A stretch of DNA of 64,000 nucleotides from Shinisaurus crocodilurus (lineage: Eukaryota > Chordata > Lepidosauria > Squamata > Shinisauridae), in the NCBI GenBank assembly GCA_021292165.1, contig CM037880.1, positions 184,277,470 to 184,341,469 on the forward strand, written 5' to 3'. Each line of letters starts with the position of its first letter. Within the stretch, counting starts at the first letter, position 1. Below are positions 46,268-55,974 of the stretch, one piece after another. The notes below the pieces were generated by a model. The model did no database searches, was not told where the DNA came from, and saw nothing but the letters and a program-made list of their open reading frames with translations. The position numbers were made by a program, and so were the translations under genes.

Positions 46268-46610
46268 GACTGGGTTCAGACAACATGATGACCCACACTC
46301 AAAGGTTGAGTGTGGGTTGTCATTGAAGTATGGGTTGTTGTTGAAATGTGGGTTATTGTGCTGTCTGAACCCAGCCACGATAACAAACCATTGTTCGTTA
46401 ACCACGAACAACCCACAGTTCACAACCCAACAACAAACAATGGGTTCTCTTCATGGATTGTTTGTGGTTAACAAACTATGATTTGTTAGCGTGGCTGGGT
46501 TCAGACAACATGATAACCCACATTTCAGCAACAACCCACAGTTCAACGACAACTGACACTCAACCCATACCCAACCCTTGAGTGTGGGTTATCATGTTGT
46601 CTGAACCTGC
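46268..46610. mobile_element. Compound palindromic MITE, complete copy
   Basis: Two palindromic units, each bounded by GGGTTCAGACAACATGAT and ATCATGTTGTCTGAACC-type ends, flank a central palindrome in which AACAAACCATTGTTCGTTAACCAC is mirrored by GTGGTTAACAAACTATGATTTGTTAGC. The whole is therefore a palindrome of palindromes, about 343 bp. No coding content. Related copies: 22,887-23,170 (nearly complete), 10,131-10,215, 47,023-47,085 and 53,478-53,650 (partial or divergent). Confidence 0.8.
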
Positions 46611-46611
46611 A

Positions 46612-47180
46612 TTTGCCAAGCAGTCCAGCGCATGGGTAGTCCAACTTCCAGGCTAAGCAAAGGAATCAAATCAACTCCAGTTTCCAATCCAATATATGTA
46701 TTAAAGAACCAAGCAGAGAGAAGTTGAGAAATAATCAGTTGCTTCTAAAAAAATAGGATGAAAACCAAACTAGCTCTCTAAACCTTGTTTATCAAGATCC
46801 TAAGAGTAACTCACCAAAGCAGCTTATGGGGGAGGGGGCAGCAGGGAGGCTGGGCCTCCAGAGCATGGAAGAATTTTGCCTTGACTCTTTGCCCAACCAC
46901 TCAAAAGACAAAGGAAAGATTGCACAATACAGGTATTTCTGTGAGGGCTGGGCAGCTCCCAGAGAGGGAAAATTCAAACTGATCAATCAATAGTCTGGTG
47001 ATGCATCCTCCAAGTGAGTTCTATGGGTTCACACTGGCACACCAACCTATAGTGGGTAAGTAGCCATGGTAGGTTGTTGTGTCGTCCACATTTAAAATAA
47101 ATGATTAAAAACCATTCAAAGCAATTCAAGGAGCAGTAAGATGGAGCAGCAGATGATTAGGTACTATTTATTACAAGCCA
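46612..47180. other. Unassigned DNA with a palindrome fragment
   Basis: Mostly nothing recognised. GGGTTCACACTGGCACACCAACC...GGTAGGTTGTTGTGTCGTCC at 47,023-47,085 is a divergent relative of the compound palindrome family. Confidence 0.45.
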
Positions 47181-47189
47181 GAGAGAGCC

Positions 47190-47445
47190 TGGGTGAACAA
47201 GTGCTTTGTGTGAAATTCTTCCTTTTGGAGAAATCTTTTGAAAGCTGTTAATTGGCTACTTATATCCCCTGCACCATAGATTCCTTTGTTGATTTTCTAT
47301 GGCTACTGTTTAATTGTTGATTGTTTGGGTTTTAGTTTATTTGTGTAGTATTATTTTATGGCTGATTGTGTTGGATATGTTTTACATTTTTGTAAACTGC
47401 GGTGAAATTTTGGATGAAAAGCAATATAAAAATATATGAAAACAA
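47190..47445 (+). mobile_element. L2/CR1-like LINE 3' UTR fragment
   Basis: T-rich stretch ending ATTTTTGTAAACTGCGGTGAAATTTTGGATGAAAAGCAATATAAAAATATATG, a decayed form of the TGTAAACCGCCC...TATAAAAATG 3' end seen elsewhere in the window. Confidence 0.55.
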
Positions 47446-47594
47446 ATAGGAGAGGAAAAGTATGGCACAGAAGTAGTTTATGGGACAGCCAAGAAAAATG
47501 CTAAGCATTAGGATGGGTTTCTATGTGTACCCGGTGCTTAGTTGTCTTCTGGGAAAAGCAAAATTTTGGTGGCAGCTATAACACAAACATAACT

Positions 47595-47722
47595 TGGCCC
47601 TCCACATGTTTTGGCTCACAACTCTCATCAGCCCTAGCCAGCATAGCCAATGGTGAGGGATGATGGGAGTTGTAGTCCCAAACATCTGTAGGGCCACAAG
47701 TTGCCCACCCCTGCTGTAGGGC
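47595..47722. mobile_element. hAT-like MITE (ACAACTCC/GTAGTCC family)
   Basis: TTGGCCCTCCACATGTTTTGG on the left and CAAACATCTGTAGGGCCACAAG...CCCACCCCTG on the right form inverted ends around CATCAGCCCTAGCCAGCATAGCCAATGGTGAGGGATGATGGGAG. Same family as 39,728-40,117. Confidence 0.65.
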
Positions 47723-48162
47723 CTCTAGCATAGTGATGCAGCACAGGCTCTAAATCAGGGTGAAGTTACAAACAGGGAAAAGGTTAGGCACCAAAATAAT
47801 ACTGCAGGGTTTACCAGTCAGAACCACAAGAAGGGGAATTTTGTTTCTCCATTTTGGAGGGCTAAAACTAAGGGCTACAATATTGGGATGTTGGGAGTAT
47901 TGCAGTGTAGGACTGTGGGTGGGTAGGGGTCCTGCAGTAGTTAAACACACAGTTCTTGTTATGAAAAGCTGGGGTGGGGAAGGGGTTTGTCTAAAGGTGT
48001 TAGAAGGAAGGGCTTTTGTCAGTGGAGGATTTCCTGACTGCAAAATATGTTTCTTTTGTCTGGTTTACTGCTTTGATATTTGTTGTTGATTTGACAAGTG
48101 AACAGGAAAATTTGGTGGAAACTTTTGTATATAGGATATACCCCTTTAGACAGCAGATTATT
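47723..48162. other. Unassigned noncoding DNA
   Basis: Nothing recognised. Overlapping frames of about 100 codons on both strands lack any domain. Confidence 0.45.
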
Positions 48163-48176
48163 TACATAGACAACAG

Positions 48177-48660
48177 ATGAATGAATGGATGAATGAATGA
48201 ATATTTATTATGGTCATTGACCAGAACCAACAATAACATTAAAAACAGAGAAACAATTAATCAATAAAAACATGAATTACTACTATACATCATTACACCA
48301 GCATACATATCAAGTACACAGCAAAGTTTTATATCAAAATTATAACAGTCAAGCAAGGCCAGAGTCAGAGGTTAAAAAGGTGTGGCATGTGATGGCAGTC
48401 GCACAAAATTTAGCCACACTATTAGTGATATGAGGGACCGTATCTGCGAGTAGCAGGGAAATATAGAATTTTTCAGTTCTACCTGGGCAATTACATAGTA
48501 TAGGAAGAATAAGCTCTTCACGAAGATCCTGGTAGAAGGGGCAATATAAAGGACATGCCCCACAGATTCGACTTCCGCATTATTATTACATGGGCAAAGA
48601 CGATCCTTAAATGGTATTCCCTGATATCTTCCCTCCAAAACCATAGAAGGCAAAGCCTTC
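48177..48660 (-). mobile_element. 3' fragment of an APE-type LINE, with TSD
   Basis: A 5'-truncated copy of the LINE family at 57,735-62,820. The minus strand encodes VLEGRYQGIPFKDRLCPCNNNAEVESVGHVL, matching LLEGRFQRMPFSDCLCPCNS of the larger copy, and ends in CTGGTCAATGACCATAATAAATATTCATTCATTC. TACATAGACAACAG (48,163-48,176) and TACATAAACAACAG (48,661-48,674) are the probable target duplication, with one mismatch. Confidence 0.8.
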
Positions 48661-49009
48661 TACATAAACAACAGTTGAGAAGTTGTACTGGTGTCAACCA
48701 GAAGACAGTAGTTTGTCATTAACATCAACTATGTTAGCTGTGTTGAGTAAGTTCATATTGCTGAATTTTGCTACACAATTATGTATGTGTGTACATGTGG
48801 ACATAGAGAAAAATTAGTGTGAACTAGTGCTTCACAAGTAGTGAGCCAGCAGCCATTTCTGTGATTGTGGTTACTGAAAAAAGTGTAGCCACAATCACAG
48901 AAATTAAATGCTGGTTTATTGTTTTTTTCACACTATTTTTTTCTATGTGATTGTGTATCCAAAATGTATGATTCTCTGGAGAAATTCAGCAGTGTGAAAC
49001 AGACTCAGC

Positions 49010-49598
49010 TTTCACTATGGCTGCATAAACCATAGTTTCATGGCAACAATGAGCTGCATTGAGCCTTGTGCTCATGCACTCCCCCTCACCTCTCCTCTCT
49101 TCTCCTCTTCTAGCACAGCCAAAAGGAGAGTGAAAGCTTTCGCTTCAATTTTAGATTAACTGCAGATTAGCATTATGTCTGACATTAAAATGTGGTTAAT
49201 CTTAACTGTGTTTAATTGGAACAAGCCAGGTTTGTAAAACACAGTTTGAAGTTGGCTTGTTTCCACTAATCATAGTTCAGATTGGCCATAGTTTGTTGGG
49301 TTTGAACAACATTACAAACTGTGGTTAATTTAAAATGAAAGTGAAAGTTTCCAAACTAGGCCACATCAGAGAAGAGGGGAGTGCACAAGCACGAGGCTTG
49401 TTGTGGCTAGTCCTTGTCACACTAAACCAGCCTTTCCCAACCTGATGCCCTCCAGATGTTTTGAACTATAGATTTTGGCATTCCTGACCATTGGGTCATG
49501 CTGGCTGGGGCTGATGGGAGTTGGTCCCAAACCTCTAGAGGGCACCAGGTTGGGGAAGGCTGCACTAAACTATGGTTTTGTCTGATGTGGCATATATT
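49010..49598. mobile_element. Foldback element with a MITE in its right arm
   Basis: CCATAGTTTCATGGCAACAATGAGC...GAGCCTTGTGCTCATGCACTCCCC on the left is mirrored by GGGGAGTGCACAAGCACGAGGCTTGTTG...ACTAAACTATGG on the right. The inner parts AACTGTGTTTAATTGG and AAACTGTGGTTAATTT also mirror. The 135-bp hAT-like MITE at 49,428-49,562 splits the right arm. A further palindrome, TTTCTGTGATTGTGGTTA/TAGCCACAATCACAGAAAT, lies just upstream at 48,856-48,905. Borders approximate. Confidence 0.6.
49428..49562. mobile_element. hAT-like MITE, 135 bp, perfect 8-bp TSD
   Basis: CAGCCTTTCCCAACCTGATGCCCTC at the left and GAGGGCACCAGGTTGGGGAAGGCTG at the right are inverted repeats. CACTAAAC flanks both sides (49,420-49,427 and 49,563-49,570). 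Noncoding. Confidence 0.95.
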
Positions 49599-49749
49599 AG
49601 CTCCATATGTAGCTCCACTGAGCAACACAGCACACTACTCTACAGACGTTTTGCAGTCAGCCGTGGAAACTGTACAAATGCCTTAAAGTAGGCAAAATAT
49701 TGCAAGCTGAAATCTTGCTGGGGTGTAGAAGTTAACCCTTTGACTCTTA

Positions 49750-49815
49750 ACAGCCTGAACCTATGAATATTTACTTAGAAGTAAGTCTCATTGTGTTCAG
49801 TGGGACTAACTCTGT
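49750..49815. repeat. Dispersed palindromic repeat fragment
   Basis: ATTTACTTAGAAGTAAGTCTCATTGTGTTCAGTGGGACTAACTCTG; same family as 38,455-38,525. Confidence 0.5.
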
Positions 49816-49930
49816 TCAGCAAGAAAACTTTCTTTCTTTCCCCCTTCCTGCCCTCTCTCCCTTCCTACCATTGAGACAGTACACCAAAATGGACAGAATG
49901 TGTGTGCACCAAATGAATTATCAAAACTAC

Positions 49931-50200
49931 CTGATAGTGTGGCTAAATTTTGTGCGACTGCCAAAACTACCTGAAGAACATGAGTTTTTCATTGTAACTC
50001 ATCTTGAGAATTTATGTAGCATAGTGGCTAAGATGCCGATCTGTGAACCAGGAAGTGCCTGGATCAAGTTTCACCTCTTCCATGAACTTCCTCAGTAGCT
50101 TTAAGTAAGCCACTCTCTCTGTCGGACTCCACCCTGTCCTCCCTCCTGCAGTATAATGCTGGTCTACTTTAAAGGGCTGTAACAAGGATTTCAAAGATAG
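49931..50200 (+). mobile_element. tRNA-derived SINE-like sequence next to a LINE scrap
   Basis: TAGCATAGTGGCTAAGATGCCGATC at about 50,018 and GTGCCTGGATCAAGTTTC at about 50,055 resemble box A and box B of a tRNA-derived SINE, followed by CTTCCATGAACTTCCTCAGTAGCTTTAAGTAAG. It differs from the Sauria-type SINEs. Just upstream, 49,931-49,962 is a match of about 31 bp, in plus orientation, to the 3' region of the LINE at 48,394-48,423 (complement). Confidence 0.5.
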
Positions 50201-50307
50201 TGGGCCAGTTCATATGTAATGACAGCCCATGGATTAAACAACCCCAAAAAAGAGAGGGGCCAGGCTTTTGGGGACAAGTGGGAGAGAGCTCGTCCCCAAC
50301 ACTGACT

Positions 50308-50690
50308 GACAGTGCTGGATTAAAGGAAAAATGAAGCCCTATTCAAGCATTGTCTTACCTGGGTACAGCACACACGTGAGGAGTGAACGCGCTCTAGCCC
50401 GGTTCCTCTCTCTTGTTGCATCCATCGCTCTCTACTTGTAGATACGTCTGAGGAGCAGAGCTTCCTCTATCTGTGGAAAATCAGAGTTCTGACTTGCATA
50501 GAGAGCCTCCATGAATACAGGAGGCTCTCCTCAGCCATCTTCCTCCACAAGTATAGGGAAATGGATGCAAAAAAAGAGGGGCCAGGCTGGAGCATTCTCC
50601 CTCCTCACGTGTTTGTTGTACCCAGGTAAGAGAATGCCTGAATAGGGCTTTATTTTTCCTTTAACCCAGCACTGTCAAAATCATACAGGA
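50308..50690. mobile_element. Foldback/MITE with ~75-bp inverted termini
   Basis: GACAGTGCTGGATTAAAGG...AAGCCCTATTCAAGCATT...TTACCTGGGTACA on the left is mirrored by TGTACCCAGGTAA...AATGCCTGAATAGGGCTT...CCTTTAACCCAGCACTGTC on the right, with about one mismatch in ten. AAAAGAGGGGCCAGGCT also occurs just outside the left arm (about 50,250) and inside the right part (about 50,572). No target duplication was found. Noncoding. Confidence 0.8.
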
Positions 50691-50699
50691 GCCCCTCTC

Positions 50700-51293
50700 T
50701 ATTGTTCAAATTCTGGTTATTATTCTTAAATTTGTTGGGGTACCTTGACATCAGACAGTGTTATAGTTTGTCTGCAAGTACATAGTAATTCCTACATTCC
50801 CATAGTACAGTCTCAGTTTGTGACTGTACTTTAGAAGACAGTATCAAGTTGAGAAGTGACCATATTGCTGAATGTTTCAAATGTAAATAAGATACTGTTC
50901 AGTTGACTTCCTTGTTTCTTTAAATCTGAAGTGCTTAAAAACAGTTAAAGCCCACGTACACCTGTTTTAATATTTGCCTAGCATTTTACAAAAAAGGGGG
51001 GAAATCTCTTCACTTTTTAAAGTACAAATGTCAGATCAAAAGAACATCTAAAAAAAGGGTCATTAAGTTTGGACAATGAGTTCATAAAATACATCTTACA
51101 CACTAGCATTCTTTTACACAAGGCTTAGAACTGAATTGTGTGTTGAGCATTATGTACACACTTAGATTAGAGAAAGTTCAAAGCTAGACTAGTATAACAG
51201 AAGGCTGCATGTGCAACAGGCTGACGCAGTGCTTTATGATTTACTTTATATTCCTTTTTAAATCTTTCTGGAAATTAATTTCTATGCTTATTC

Positions 51294-51332
<39 letters not shown>

Positions 51333-52845
51333 CCTGTTTTGGGGTAATGATTAGTTTCTCAAGGGAAGTGAGAAATTCAAAGGTAGGATGATGAGTGTCT
51401 TGTATGCAGAAAATACCAAGATTGCATTGCCCTTCCATTGCCATACAAGATACCAAACATTTTCTAATTAAAGTATAAATCCTACATTCCTTAAAGTATA
51501 GTATTTTCTGCTTCGTCTCATGTGTTTATATTTTATGTCTTCCACTTGTTAACTAGAGGCTATAATAATTATTAATAGGAACTGATTGTGGATGATGTGC
51601 TTTGTACAGTTGATGGACCAGGGAAACAAATTAATAGTTTCTACTCCTGATATTTTTCTTACTTCAACAGCCAACATAAAGCCCTCTTAAAGATCCAGAG
51701 AGGACAAAAGTTTGGATGGGTGGTTATCATAAATGGATACAGGTTTTTTTTAAAAAATTCCCATTTGTCTAAACTTAAAGTAAAGAAATGTATGTGGAAT
51801 GTTTAGATTTCTTTTTCTTTCCCATTGCTTCCATCATTAAAGAAGGGGAAGGATTACATAGAAGAAATGGGAGTAATAAAGTAATTATATGAAGTGATAA
51901 TATCAGACAGTAACAGAGAAAGAATGTTCCTAGTATGGGGTCAACAGGGAAGATGGCACATATATGAGTGAATATAAACTGCAGGAAGAAATAAAAGGGG
52001 AGAGGGTTCAGCAGGAGAGTGAAAGAGGCCAGAATAAAGTGGTTTGAACAGAGAAAAGATGGCAAGGCAAAAGCAAAGGTGTATGAACCTTTGAGAATGA
52101 AGTCAAAATGCCTGAACCAAATGTAGGTTAGGTTAGAAACCCACAGAGGTCCAAGAAGGGTATAACATTGTCTAGTTCATAGTTACTGCTGCTAATGTGC
52201 AATATAATGTTTTGATATTAATTACTGTTCTGAGACTATGTACATATAATACCTTTCCAAAGATATAGAGGTGGCATTGTAGAGGTAGCTGTTATTTCCT
52301 GCAGTACACACTTTATTATTTTTTCTGTCCCACCATGCTGTCTGATCAAACTGGCTTTGCATGTTTCTATAGTGGTACCTGGGAAAAGGTGAATCTAGCT
52401 CTCAGCAGTGTATTCAACACTGCTGTGTTGGATATGTACATTATGGTTGTTGTGAACACCTGTTGGATAGTGCCCATAATGATTAACACATCTCCAAATG
52501 CTTGGAGTAGTTTTGAAACTGGTTTGAAATTATTTCCATTATTTTTTTTAAGTATGTGAAGGAGTGAGCAATTACTGATATATTCAGATATCTGCGAATG
52601 TACACTTCAAAGAGAAATGCAAGTAAACAAGGAGACTACTAGTGTCTCTCTCCCTCCTCCTCCCTCTCCTTCTTTCTCCCCACAATGCATTGCAAGTCTA
52701 ATGCAATTGACTAAAGTTCTTGCAATCTTGTGTCATCAAATTCAATGCTGTTGACTTGTGTGGCACTAAGGCAGGGGGCCATAACTAAGTGGTAGTGCAC
52801 ATGTTTTGCATGTAGGACACTTTCCAAACTGGGTGGCCACTAGGG
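50700..52845. other. Unassigned noncoding DNA with a CA microsatellite
   Basis: (CA)n at 51,295-51,329. Otherwise AT-rich sequence without recognisable genes or elements. Confidence 0.5.
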
Positions 52846-53475
52846 ACACCTGATCTCCCCCAAAGAAACCAGGGGATCGTGCTGTGAAAAGGGAGGAAAG
52901 AGCCCCTTTCTGCAAATCACGATCTCCCAGGGTTTTGCAAGGAGCTGACAGGTCCAGACCTGTCAAACCTGTCAGCTCCTTGGAAAGGAGGGAAATACTT
53001 ACCTGCAGCCTGGGGTAGGCACTGTACAGGTGGGTGCCTGTTGGATTTGGCAAACTGGGCTGGTTGGCTTAAAAAATAAAATTATTTACGCACATTATAA
53101 GTACATTTTTTAAAAAGGAGGGGGCCACCATGGGAAGCCCTCCAAGGGACTGGGGGGGTCCTTGGGGGGGCACCTCATGGGTGTTCCCATGGGGATCACG
53201 AAAGCCTGCTTGACAGCCAGCTTTCATGATCTCCCCCCAAAAAGAGGGTAAAAAAAAAAAGGTCAGGCTGTGGTGACTCCAAAATGGGTTGTAGCAGTAG
53301 TGGGGAGTGGGGGGAAGCCTTTGTCAGCTGCCCCAAAGTGCCACTTGGGCACTTTTGGGGTGGCTGGCAATGGCGGTCACCCACTAACTGCTTGGCAAGA
53401 GCGGCAAGCATTTTTTGCTGCTCTTGCCAAGCAGCTTGCTTGTAATCAGGGAGGGTTGCCCACGACAGGGTCGTG
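52846..53475. repeat. Unclassified inverted-repeat-rich region
   Basis: CAAGGAGCTGACAGGTC is mirrored by CCTGTCAGCTCCTTGG within 60 bp (52,939-52,985). GGATCACGAAAGCCTGCTTGACAGCCAGCTTTCATGATC (53,192-53,231) and GCAAGAGCGGCAAGCATTTTTTGCTGCTCTTGCC (53,394-53,430) are further hairpins. Probably one or more decayed foldback elements of GC-richer composition. Confidence 0.45.
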
Positions 53476-53477
53476 TC

Positions 53478-53650
53478 ATCCGGGTTTGGACAACATGACA
53501 ACCCATCGTGGGTCAAAACCGTCCCTACTACAAGCCATGGCTTGTCAGGGTGGATTATAACCCCAAAATATGCCACCCTGACAAACCCGTCCCAGGTTCG
53601 CATGACACAACAACCTACCACAGTCAGTTGTCATGTCATGCAAACCCAGT
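53478..53650. mobile_element. Divergent palindromic MITE
   Basis: GGGTTTGGACAACATGACAACCCAT on the left and GTTGTCATGTCATGCAAACCCAG on the right are inverted ends. GTCAGGGTGG/CCACCCTGAC and ATGGCTTG words form the inner palindrome. A distant relative of the 22,887 and 46,268 elements. Confidence 0.65.
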
Positions 53651-53984
53651 CTCACTGTGTAAAGAAGCTCATACTGAAGCTTCTGTCTTGACCTCCCCCC
53701 CCAAGCCTTTCAGTATTTGTGTAGTTTAAAACCATTTAATAAAACTGTTATTTAATGTAATGTAACCTATGAATTCTTTTAACTTGGGGTTATTTTTGAA
53801 TGGCGGTCAGGGAAATTGACAAAAGTTGGTCAGGGAAAGTCAGGGAAATGAAAATGAAATTCTAGTGGCAACCCTGTGGTCGCTCACTACACAGCCGCCA
53901 GAGCAGGCACAACATAAACACAACATTGGGCCTTTTGTCATGGTGAAACATTATAGCCAGTCAAAGAGGTGCAGAGGCCATAGC

Positions 53985-54175
53985 AGAAGATGAACACACC
54001 AGGGACATCTTGGGAGGGAGACCATGTATTGGTGTTCCTGTGCAAACGGCACTTAGAATACTTTGTACAGTTCTGGTCACCACACCTAAAAAAGGATATT
54101 GTAGACTTAGAAAAAGTGCAGAAAAGGGCAACTCAGATGATTAAGTGGTGGCGCAACTCCCCTATGACAGGAAGT
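53985..54175 (+). pseudogene. CR1 C-terminal fragment
   Basis: The frame at 53,990-54,170 reads KRHLEYFVQFWSPHLKKDIV followed by DLEKVQKRATQMIK. This is the very characteristic C-terminal motif of CR1-type LINE ORF2 proteins (LEYCVQFW.P...KDI..LE.VQRRATKMI). It is truncated on both sides and interrupted after QMIKWW by other sequence. Confidence 0.8.
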
Positions 54176-54189
54176 CCCCAATGTGGTGC

Positions 54190-54541
54190 CTGCGGGCTCC
54201 TGTTTTTTTTTTTAAAAAAAAATCTGTTTTTTAATATATCTACATGAATGTATATGAAATGCATTCAACTTTTTAGAATCTATACATAGGCTTCAACAAA
54301 AGCGGACCAAATATCCAAATAAGTATCCATTTGAAGTTAGTGCCTAATGACACCTGTTCATATATCGAAAGCATTGTAAGGTCCTCAATCCATTGCATTA
54401 TAGGAGGTGAGTGTTTATCCTTCCAATTTTGTAATATCGGACATTTAGCTGTCAAAAGGGCACAGAAAATCCATTTCCCCTTCCATTTGTTAATTTCCAT
54501 GAAGTAGGTGAACAATTTTAAGGAGTGTTCATCAGCTAATA
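54190..54541 (-). pseudogene. L1-like ORF2 C-terminal fragment
   Basis: The minus strand at 54,273-54,515 encodes LLTAKCPILQNWKDKHSPPI, then MQWIEDLTMLSIYEQ and FKWILIWIFGPLL. An A/T run at 54,207-54,223 sits where the poly(A) tail would be. The pattern (LL.AK..I...WK....P....W......L) resembles the C-terminus of vertebrate L1 ORF2, but from another lineage than 12,078-13,618. Strongly 5' truncated. The 5' junction coincides with the start of the next LINE. Confidence 0.65.
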
Positions 54542-55146
54542 TTGAAGACTGTTCCAGTAGGGATACCTTTGTACCTAGTTCGGAAACTTCAATTGGTGCA
54601 AAATATGGCAGCCGGATTGGTCACCGGTACATCTAGAGGTGCCCATATTACACCAGCTTTAAAAGCATCACACTGGCTGCCAATCAGTTTCCGGGTGAAG
54701 TATAAAGTGTTGGTTATTACCTTTAAAGCCCTACATGGTTTGGGTCCGGGTTACCTGCAGGATCGCCTTCTCCCGTACAATCCACCCCGCACACTTAGGT
54801 CCTCTGGGAGGAATTTACTCCAGTCAGCCAAGACTAGGCTGGTGAGTACTACCCAGAGGACCTTCTCTTCTGCTGCTCCCAGACTGTGGAATGGCCTGTC
54901 GGAGGGAACTCGTCAACTAGATAGTCTCTTGGCTTTTAAAAAGGCCATAAAGACTGACCTCTTCTGACAGGCCTACCCAGTGGAATTTTAAGAGTTTTTA
55001 GGATACTTTTAAAGGTTTTTAAGAATATTTTAATAATGTTTACTATGTTTTTAACTAGTTGTGTATTTTGTGTTTGTGGTTGTTCCCCACCTTGATCTGA
55101 GTGGAGAGCCGGGTAAGAAATAAATTGTTGTTGTTGTTGTTGTTGT
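54542..55146 (+). mobile_element. L2-type LINE 3' end
   Basis: The frame at 54,542-54,967 shows LVRKLQLVQNMAAGLVTGTS, ALKASHWLPISFRVKYKVLV, KALHGLGPGYLQDRLLPY and AAPRLWNGLSEGTRQLDSLL, the C-terminal order of L2-like ORF2, uninterrupted over 141 codons. The 3' UTR ends TTCCCCACCTTGATCTGAGTGG...GGTAAGAAATAAATTG with a TTG repeat tail (55,126-55,146). 5' truncated. Confidence 0.85.
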
Positions 55147-55164
55147 ACAAAATGTATCTGTTAC

Positions 55165-55400
55165 TAGACTCCTCCTAAAAAGGAGCTACTAGTCCTGATG
55201 GCTATATGCTACTTCCAGTATCAGAGGCAGTATACCTAGACACAGCAGTTGCTGGGGAACATGGGCGAGAGGGTGCTGTTGCACTCATGCTCTGCTTGTG
55301 GGTTTCATAAGGGCAGCTAGTTGGCCACAGAATGCTGGACTAGAAGGACCCTTGGTCTGATCCAGCATGGCTCTTCTTATGTTCTTATGATTATGGGGGG
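55165..55400 (+). mobile_element. CR1 LINE 3' end
   Basis: Collinear with 26,080-26,292 and ending GGCTCTTCTTATGTTCTTATG, the short direct repeat with which CR1 elements terminate. No coding sequence. Confidence 0.8.
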
Positions 55401-55813
55401 GTAGTCTAAAACATCTGGAGGGTACCATGCTGCATATTCTTTCTGTCTGCAGTGCCTCTTTGTTCTGTTACTTGTGTCCAGCCAAGCCATGATCCTGCAC
55501 ACAAAAGGGGTCATGAGTGTTAAACAAGCCATAGCAATGGTAAGAGTGTAGTGCCTATTGCCTACTTAGGGATTGGCTTTACTGCTTATGACTTTCACTG
55601 GTGCATGGTGGGGGCTTACTCACACACACCCATGACCTGCACTTGCCCTGTGTCTCCTGTGTAGGGTTTGGTGTTAAAAGAGAAGGGATTTGTTAGCTTG
55701 CCAAAACACATAGTGTTTGTATGATGCAAGATGCTGTGTAGCCGTCTTGCTTTACAATGAATTACTTACTACTACTATGCTACTACCTCAGAGTATATTC
55801 AAAGGGATAGAAG

Positions 55814-55959
55814 CAGTGTTTTTTTTCAGGAGAAAAGGGTACCGGAACTCTTGGATTACATTTCCTCGGGAGTAGATGGCGATTAAATTGTAATGCAATT
55901 AATAGAAGAAAAGGTGCTGGAACTCAGTTCCGGTGAGTTCCACCAGAAAAAAAGCCCTG
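55814..55959. mobile_element. hAT-like MITE, 146 bp, perfect 8-bp TSD
   Basis: CAGTGTTTTTTTTCAGGAG and CCAGAAAAAAAGCCCTG are the imperfect inverted ends. GATAGAAG flanks both (55,806-55,813 and 55,960-55,967). Inner words GGTACCGGAACTC and GTGCTGGAACTCAGTTCCGGTGAGTTCC form another palindrome. Noncoding. Confidence 0.9.
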
Positions 55960-55974
55960 GATAGAAGTAGACCT

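Noticed and set aside
53196..53621. 141-codon minus-strand frame
   Set aside because: It runs through hairpin-rich and palindromic MITE sequence; the opposite strand has frames of similar length, and no domain was recognised.
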